A stretch of 64,000 nt of DNA, from assembly GCA_030549205.1 (NCBI GenBank), contig JAUKTV010000002.1, forward strand, positions 3,348,001 through 3,412,000, in the 5' to 3' direction. The position numbers were made by a program, and so were the translations under genes. The notes under the pieces were generated by a model. The model saw only the letters and a list, made by a program, of their open reading frames with translations, was not told where the DNA came from and did no database searches. This document shows, one piece after another, positions 56,801-64,000 of the stretch; the first letter of the stretch is position 1; every line of letters starts with the position of its first letter. This stretch comes from Apiosordaria backusii. Its lineage: Eukaryota; Ascomycota; Sordariomycetes; Sordariales; Lasiosphaeriaceae.

Positions 56801-59800
56801 CCGTTATGCTCCACTTGGCAGGATATGCAAATGAATAGGTGCTAGATCCGTTGGCTTCGACGTTTGGATATGCAGCACTGAAGCCGGGCAAGCACTGCAT
56901 GGATCCGTCAGACCAGTCTTCTATCACCATCCCCACGTGCTGGTGGACGCACGACAGCCCGGCGGTAGCTAGGTCGGCGGTTGATCCTGTTGACATCACA
57001 TTGCGGTCACAATGAAGCGTTTCTTTGCTGTGCCTGGCGCCGGTGCCTCAGATCAGATGCAGCAAGGTACACGGCGTGCTCGTGGCTCGGAAAACATACT
57101 ATGGATCTGGGAATGCCTGAGATCCAATGCATGGCCCAAGGCCAGGCACTCCACGCCAGAGGCTGCAGAAACGCAACGCCGGTGTTCGGGTTCATGTGCG
57201 TAACACGGCGCTTGTTGCCCACCGCACCTTACTTTGCAGCAAATCGTGCATTGCAGCGAAATGGTCAATCGGAGTTTTTCTCGACTGATGCGGATATCAA
57301 CTGATGAACCATACAGACCGAAGAGACGTCTCGGGATCGGCGGACTTTCACTACCTTCCAGGTTCCAGTTGAGAGATGGGCCAACGGAGGAGGGGCAGCT
57401 CCAAATTCCGGAGCTTGGGTCCATCTCATCTCAATTGACTTTCACCGGTCAAAATACTTCGGTTCTTGATTGCCTTGGTCGCCGATGAGGCCGACCTCGC
57501 AACCTCGCAATTCTACCTACCTAAGGTAGATATTATCGAGCCGAAGTGCGGTAGGTGTGGTTACCTTTATCTTTGACACTTTTGCAGAAGATCGGCAATC
57601 AAGCACTCGCTTAAACGAGACGTCAAGCAGCCCGCCCGCCAAACACAGCAGCGAAAGAGGACCTTTCACTTACACACTACCCACCGCGCCGTACATGTGC
57701 ATTGCATACGGTATGTACATATGTAGATGCACCTACCGCCCTGAGTGAGCGGTGCGTTGCATGCATTGCATTGGTTGCCGCTTCGACTAACGCACCAGCC
57801 AGGTGAGAAACTCTTTTTCATCTTGGTCTTTTTCTTACCATCCAAAAGCTCTATCTGGACATGCGAAGCAAGACGGGCTTGAGCCCACGGGTTCCTGGCA
57901 GCACCATCTCACACGCCACACCACCTACCAGTTTAGAAAGGGAGATTTGTTGGCTCCAACCCAACCCTCCATCCACATCAGATCATGAGCCAGAAATTTC
58001 AGCCAGCAATTTGCCGTTGCCTATCGTTGGTTTGAAGTTCACGACGACCGCGAAAGAACAACCCGTTCTGGATTAGCCCCTCGTTGGCCAATCAGCCAGG
58101 ACATGGCTGGTACCTACCCTGCATGAAGAGGGGCTTGGTGGCGAGGAGGGGGAGGGGGAGGGGGTGGCTGCAGCAAGATGCCTGCTGTTGCTTTTGCACA
58201 GTGCGGAAGCCAACACTTTCAACTGCTTCCAAATGAAGACGCTCCCCAGCAATTCGATACAATAAAAGATGTGATATGACCCGGCAATCGCGATATCGCT
58301 GCACGGCACCCGCTGGCCCATGGCATGGTCAGAATGTCATGCTGTCACATACTGGACTGGTCCGAGGAATGTATGTAAAAAAGGGGAGGCAAGAACATGT
58401 CGGACTCAAGAACTGCGGTATCGAGCCGGCACCTCCGCACCCGCGGGGCGTCTTCTGTCACAGCTGAATCGGCTTGATTTCCGGCCCTGCGCTTTTCTGG
58501 GTAACTGCAGCAGTGCCAGAAAATATCATTGCCATGGAAGCGTGATGGAAGAATTTGTCGTGAGAGATAGCGTGGTGATCGGCTCAGAGAAGACGGGACG
58601 GGTTCGACGGGCTCCCCCGTGTCTCTCGCTGTTCTATCGCCAGACCCGAAGACAAGGCTGGAACTCGGGGAACTACTGCACATCACCGCTGCTTAAACTG
58701 GCGCGCGGATATCATCTCACCACTCATCGACGACGAAAACGAACTGAAGGCGAATTGGAGCAATAACACCGGTTGATTCGTGAAGAAAGCGCTCATCACA
58801 AAAAACGTGGCTCACATTGACGAGCATTGGCGGGCGGCTGTTTTTGACGAGACTTTCTCCCCGAATGGCGGCAAAGCCAGGCCACACACACCACACACTT
58901 TTCTCAACAGGTCCTTGCCGCAGTGTCTGAGTGCCGGTTGAGCCTAATGTTTAGCTTTTCTCGGTGGCCAAGTCGAACGATCCATGATTGTGGTAACAAT
59001 TTCGGTGTTTCCAACAGCACGATCCTATCGGTAGTTCCTACGACGGTGTGTGGTGGTCGATCCGTGTTGCATTTTCTACAACTGACCCGCTGGGGATACG
59101 ATATGGTATCACGGCCGCTCCTATTCCTCACCCTTCTCCACTACCCACCCTCGATGCTTTGCCCACGCCACAGAAATGAAGGCTTCTGATTAGCCAGTGC
59201 CAGAGGTGTTGATGGGGGTGCAGAGTAACACGGTACATAGAATACATTCCAACCACACGTATCCAGCTCACACATTTAATATATCGTACACGCCCGGTGG
59301 CCGAGCGGCAGCATGTCAGCATCACCACCCGCTCATCAGTTTCGCAGCCGACTCCGGCGCCATCTTGGAGACGGTATTCGCCGTCGACGTGTTCTCGAGG
59401 GCAAATAATATTTGACTGAATAGAAGGCTGATGAGATGATGTGGGGTCAAGCGTGGTCAAGAGCTGTCCGCAGCCACATAGTTCAGGACGGCACTCCCCC
59501 ATCTAGGTACTCACTGTATGTCCTGGCATATAATAGAGGAAAGTCTATTGGCCAAGAAATATCTACACAATACAGCTCTTGTTCTGAAAAGAAGCCTCAA
59601 GGAATGCTGCGATATTCACCGACCAATTCTTGCGGGGGGAGGTGCCGGCGGCGCTTAGAGGACGGCAAAGCTTCCTTGTTGGGAACCATTCTTATCGGGC
59701 TTATCTGTCCACCAGTTCGAGGAGCAGAAATTTGGTCCAGGCATCCCGTCCTGCTTACAAGTTTGGGAACATCACCTAATAAGCATCAAATCACACAATT

Positions 59801-61000
59801 TTCATTTCCCTCAACCTCTCATCCCTTCAATAAGGCAAGGGAATCAAACAAGAGAAGCAATGGCTTGAGTTGATAGTGTCAAGAGACGTGGGCTGAGCAT
59901 CATCCCCCAGCCAGCTCGTTTTGTTGCGCACCCCACTCTCTTGGACGGGAGGAGAGTGTTTTCTCACCCCCGCCCCCTCATTCTGTTTCTTTCCCCACTG
60001 AGAGCTCGTAGCCGGTGCGACGTTGAAGACGTGTACCCGGGCTTTCGAGTGGATGGACCGGCGGTCTTCTGCCCACACGCCTCCCTGATGTTCCACCGCG
60101 GGCCACTAACACGGCCGCTTACGCACACGCCCTCTAATCCCGGTCGCGGCCCACATCCCAACCTCCCGTCTCCAGTCAGATTCGCCCAAAAGTTGTTTCC
60201 CTGGTCAAGCCAGGCCCGGACAACAAACCACACCCTAACCTCCTCTGGCTTGGCCCCAACCTGGCAGCCCCGGACCACTTTCTGCCACTTGCTTCTTCTC
60301 TTTCCGACTTTCGAATGGCTGTGATGTTGATGGAGAATGGGAGGGGAGAAAGATGGTCAGCAAGAGGATGGTGAGGATAGCACATAGCGCTACGGAGAGT
60401 CCTTATACAAAGTTCTCGTAATGTATAGTCAGGAAAAGAAAACGAGAAGCTAAAAGTGCCAGGCTGTGCGTGTGCTGGGTTGGCAGGAAAGAAACAACAC
60501 CGTTGGCCCCTGCTCGCTTGTGTGTGCTCGGCGAACGACACTGCTACCCTGGCTGCTGCCCTTGCTCCTTGCACACTTTTGCTGGGGCCCTCTCGCGAAG
60601 GTCCCTGCCAGCACCACCCAGCACCACCACCCAGCACCTGGTTTGGTGCTCTGCTCCAGGTCTGGCGCCCATCCTTTTTCGACCTTTTTCGCCCTTTTTT
60701 TCTGCCAATCTAAGACCTTTCCGGTACTGTCTTTGGGCCCTACCCCTCTTGAGTGGTCGACTGGAGAGCGAGCGGACCGGGGCAATACCGGTACGTACAG
60801 CTCAGAAGGCGGAACGGGACACCGGGCCTGGCTTGAGCGAAGAAGCTCTGTTTTCTCTGGGGGAGACACCCCGGCAAGCCCAGAGAGAAGCTGATCGTCC
60901 TCTCACCACCACCACCTAAATCAGGCCGCATCCCTTCCTCCTCCTCCTCCTCCTCCCTCCTCCTCACCACGCTCCGCCGACCTCCCCCAATTTTTTTCCT
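47822..61000. other. 13-kb region without a supported gene, upstream of the stuA-type gene
   Basis: Across this stretch no frame exceeds about 225 codons, none shows a domain, and most have antisense partners of equal length. Landmarks are a 16-C tract (50246-50261), a (TG)n tract (about 51006-51030), TACC/GGTA tetranucleotide tracts near 49435-49456, and a G-run block at 58141-58170. A CT-rich zone near 60900-61010 is a likely transcription-start region for the downstream factor. The span could hold long cis-regulatory DNA, noncoding transcripts or unrecognised small genes. Confidence 0.5.
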
Positions 61001-61240
61001 TTTGGCTTTTTGAGAGAAGGCAGGAAAGTCTGAGAGGTGAGGAACAGGTACGATCCGATCCGCACTGCACACTTTTCTGATCCACGCCCACGCCCACGGC
61101 CCACGTCTCCCCGCCCCAATTTGTCTCGTTTCTTTTCTGCTTGCTTCCTGGAAAAATTCTCTTGTCCTTTTCATACTGCCTTGGTCATCCCAACTTTTTT
61201 CTGGTTGTGCGCCGCCGATATTAGAGCTAACCGAACCTGC

Positions 61241-61396
61241 ATGAGCAGTTGCGCTGAGTCCCGACACCCCGAGTTGCTTACCGGTTTAACTGGAGGGTCG
61301 AGCTACGAACAGAGCGCAAAACGTTGTCAAGAGAGCCAAAAAGAACGCAATCAGGGACACCAAAAGCTTATCCCAACCGCCTGTCTTCGTCGTTGA
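61241..61396 (+). other. upstream ORF in the stuA-type leader (51 codons)
   Basis: An ATG at 61241 opens a 51-codon frame ending at 61396 in the presumed leader. Further short frames follow: ATG-CTG-GTT-CGA-TCG-TGA at 61705-61722 and a minimal ATG-TGA at 62121-62126. Leader splicing could remove some of these: a branch GAACTAAC plus acceptor TCTCAG at 61863-61879 marks the end of a probable leader intron. Family knowledge: A. nidulans stuA transcripts carry translated upstream ORFs. Confidence 0.4.
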
Positions 61397-62371
61397 GCTC
61401 AAACGTTGGTGGAAAATCACGGTCAACGACGCTGTTTTACTTTCCGCGACGCTTCTTCTTCTCTCATCTCTCGCTACTACTTCTTGCGTCTCCTCCGTGC
61501 ATATCCTGCCTGTTGGTACCACCGCCTGCATAAAGTATCTCGACTGCCCTCGCCACCAAGCATTGGACAGACACCCAGGGATCCACTTCCCCTCCACCCA
61601 AGCTCGACACTCTCGACGACCGCCTCGCGTCCGCTCAAAAACACCTTCGTCCTGTTCAGTGACCTGGTACTTGTCAAGTACAATTGTCGCGTCAGCATTT
61701 TGCTATGCTGGTTCGATCGTGATCGCAGATATCCATATCGCAATACGCACCCGAGGGGAAAAAAAAAAAAAAAAGGTTCGACCTACACCAACGTTCCTGG
61801 GCCTACCGAGACTAGTACTCGACGCGCCGTCTCTTCGGGGGAGCCAGAGAAAGTCAATTGGAACTAACCGTTGTCTCAGCTACCCAATTGGACCACTCGA
61901 GAGAGCTTGTCGTGCCATTAAGCGTGACTATCTCGTATTGTCCCCCTCCCCCTCGGCCCGACAATAGTCTCTTCGTGGAGACTGGCGGTTACGTGACCGC
62001 AAACTCAGATTCAGCCAGCTTCGAGAAATACCGAAAAGCTGGATCTCCCGTCGATCTCTCAAGGGCAAACCCGGGGTCCGTCCACCGAAGTGCCGTACTA
62101 TCATCAGCAGCGACCGTTGTATGTGAACGATAGACTGCCATCCTTACCTTTGCCGCAGCCTCCCCAGGCATATTCCTCGAGCAGTTCGTCGCCCCGGGTA
62201 AGCTCGATATCATCTGCTGCAAGCTCCCACCTTGGTTCGCAGTCCTCCTTCACCTCAGCTGCGTCTTCCAACGGTCCCAAGACCCCAGGCACGCTTTCCC
62301 CAACGCTTCCAGGCAACTCGATACCGGGCTCACAAAGCCAAGGACATCCGGGATACGAGCATTACCCAGCG

Positions 62372-64000
62372 ATGCAAAGTGGAACGGAAATGTACTACCA
62401 ACCGGCACCGCACATGTCTACCGGCCAGCAGCCGCCCCCGCAGACTGTCACTTCTCACTACGGGCCACAGCAACCACCTTTGTTACATCCAGGACCTCCT
62501 CAATATCCTCCAGCTCCCTACGGAAGTCAGTATGGTTACGGAAATGGCCTTGCCTCTCCGCAAACAGGACCCCCCTCGGTATCAAACCCGATGGGTGGTC
62601 CTCAGTCGGTTCTCCCTCTTCCCGGCGTAAATCAGCCAGGAATGCCCAATAGTTCATACTCCGCCGGCTTCGACACGACGGGCCAAATTGCGCCCCCGGG
62701 GATGAAACCCCGCGTCACGGCGACCCTCTGGGAAGATGAGGGCAGCTTGTGCTTCCAGGTTGAGGCTCGCGGCATCTGCGTCGCTCGAAGAGAAGGTTTG
62801 TCAGCTTCTTGTCCAAGCCCATGGCGCCGCCACGTTTTCTAACCTCGTTTCCAGATAACCACATGATCAACGGTACCAAGCTCTTAAACGTGGCAGGAAT
62901 GACGCGCGGGAGACGCGATGGTATCTTGAAAAGTGAAAAGGTCAGGCATGTGGTCAAGATTGGCCCCATGCACTTGAAGGGTGTTTGGTAAGTTTGGGAT
63001 TGCCCTCGTTATGGTGTAATGTGGATGTCTAACATGGCTGTTTTAGGATTCCGTTCGACAGAGCTTTGGAGTTTGCCAACAAGGAAAAGATTACCGAGCT
63101 GTTGTATCCCCTCTTTGTTCACAACATCAGCTCGTTGCTCTATCACCCTGCGAATCAGAGCCGCGCAAACCAGGTTTTGACCGCGACAGCAGAACGCCGT
63201 AAGCAGGATGGTATGCGCGCCGGTCAACCGCCAAACGGCCTGCCGTCTATTCAGCAACAGCCGCAGCATCACCATCATTCGATGTCTCTACCGGGTCCTC
63301 AGGGCCCCCTCCCGTCGCACTCCAGCATGGGTCGCCCATCCATTGACCGCGCCCACACCTTCCCCACTCCTCCCACGAGTGCCTCAAGCGTAATGGGTCC
63401 TATGGGTGCCTCTGAAAATTTCCAATGGAGCCAACAAGGCATGAACAATGGCCAGCCAAGTCAAATTTCCATTGACACGGCTCTCAGCAACAATGCTCGC
63501 TCGTTGCCTAACACTCCGGCTACCACTCCTCCTGGATCTACCCTTCAAAGCATGCAGAACTACCCTCCGGTTAGCCAACCATACGATAGCTCGCGCCAGA
63601 TGTATCAGGCACCGCCACCTCCACAGTCCTCGTACCCCCCCGCCAACTCCAACCCCCAGGAAAGATCTATCTACGGCCAGTCAAACTACGTAAAAAATGA
63701 TATGGCACCCCCAGCTGGCCGTGCCCCGGGACAGGGAAACGAGCAGACTGACTCCAAGCCATCTAATGGTATGATGCACGGCGAAACCCAGCCCGCCTCT
63801 GGGCAGGAAGAGGAAGCCGACCACGAACACGACCCCGAGTACACTCACGACAGCGGTGCTTATGACGGAAACCGGAACTCATACAATTACAGCAATCCTC
63901 AGGTAACCTCATTACCAAACGACCACGCCCACCTGTCTCCTGAAATCTCAGGTTCTCCCCACCAAGCCGGTTCTGGACGGGCGACCCCTAGAACGGCTGC
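62372..64000 (+). CDS. stuA: APSES-domain transcription factor StuA/Asm-1 (3' end beyond the window)
   Basis: Exons to 62795, 62855-62987 and 63047 to the window end; two introns of 59 nt each (GTTTGT...CCAG and GTAAGT...TTTAG). The first in-frame ATG is at 62372, where the protein (MQSGTEMYYQPAPHM) resembles the N-terminus of known StuA proteins. However, the same frame is open and protein-like back to 61997, so an upstream first exon is possible. The APSES DNA-binding domain runs from KPRVTATLWEDEGSLCFQVE to about LLYHPANQ (62705-63165), including DNHMINGTKLLNVAGM and GRRDGILKSEK. Pro/Gln/Ser-rich sequence follows, then LPNDHAHLSPEISGSPHQ, typical of StuA C-termini. Family knowledge: a nuclear bHLH-like regulator of conidiophore morphology, ascogenous tissue and secondary metabolism, binding (A/T)CGCG(T/A)N(A/C). 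Confidence 0.93.

Noticed and set aside
59290..59400. tRNA-like A box (TGGCCGAGCGG)
   Set aside because: No matching B box (GGTTCGANTCC) or cloverleaf could be found downstream.
63903..63951. Possible third intron in the stuA-type gene (GTAACC...CTCAG)
   Set aside because: Read through, the segment encodes VTSLPNDHAHLSPEIS, typical of StuA C-termini, so it is exon.

Overview
The window is nuclear DNA of a filamentous ascomycete, most likely a sordariomycete and probably Sordariales. The evidence is short spliceosomal introns (54-79 nt) with GTRNGT donors and CTAAC/CTGAC branch points, CAAAATGG-type start contexts, long pyrimidine-rich leaders, and a set of ascomycete proteins (ApsA/Num1, Vid30/Gid1, Ies4, an APSES factor of the StuA/Asm-1 type). 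Genes are monocistronic, lie on both strands and are separated by long spacers. I found no convincing tRNA, rRNA, CRISPR array or full-length transposon.

Layout. 1.7-2.5 kb: HAD-family 2-haloacid dehalogenase (-). 2.5-9.5 kb: no supported gene. 9.5-14.4 kb: ApsA/Num1-type cortical PH protein (+) with a spliced, uORF-bearing leader. 15.16-15.34 kb: a MITE-like inverted-repeat element with TA flanks. 15.7-16.7 kb: OTU-family deubiquitinase (+). 17.77-19.16 kb: a 21-bp tandem repeat followed by a 1.28-kb segment bounded by ~56-bp inverted repeats that encloses an aminoglycoside-phosphotransferase-like gene (-). 19.6-20.5 kb: short-chain dehydrogenase (+). 21.4-21.6 kb: small conserved-looking protein (-). 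24.46-25.48 kb: metaxin-like subunit of the mitochondrial SAM/TOB complex (+). 27.0-29.5 kb: Vid30/Gid1/RanBPM protein (-, four exons). 31.7-32.5 kb: INO80 subunit Ies4 (-). 34.65-38.71 kb: secreted protein with three Kex2-type sites, a long S-V-S-L-P array and a C-terminal GH18 chitinase-like domain (+). 39.7-42.6 kb: an orphan tail-anchored coiled-coil protein and a frameshifted paralogue (both -). 46.6-47.8 kb: AT-hook/BRCT protein (-). 47.8-61 kb: about 13 kb without a supported gene. 62.4 kb to the window end: StuA/Asm-1 APSES transcription factor (+), truncated by the window edge.

The genes do not form a pathway cluster; most are housekeeping or developmental. ApsA (nuclear positioning, conidiation) and StuA (developmental patterning) are both known developmental genes, and both here have complex leaders.

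The points most worth following up are the inverted-repeat-bounded phosphotransferase segment, the chitinase-like protein with inverted domain order and a degenerate catalytic motif, the TA-flanked MITE, the decaying tail-anchored paralogue pair, and a recurrent switch from C-ending to G-ending codons along many genes.
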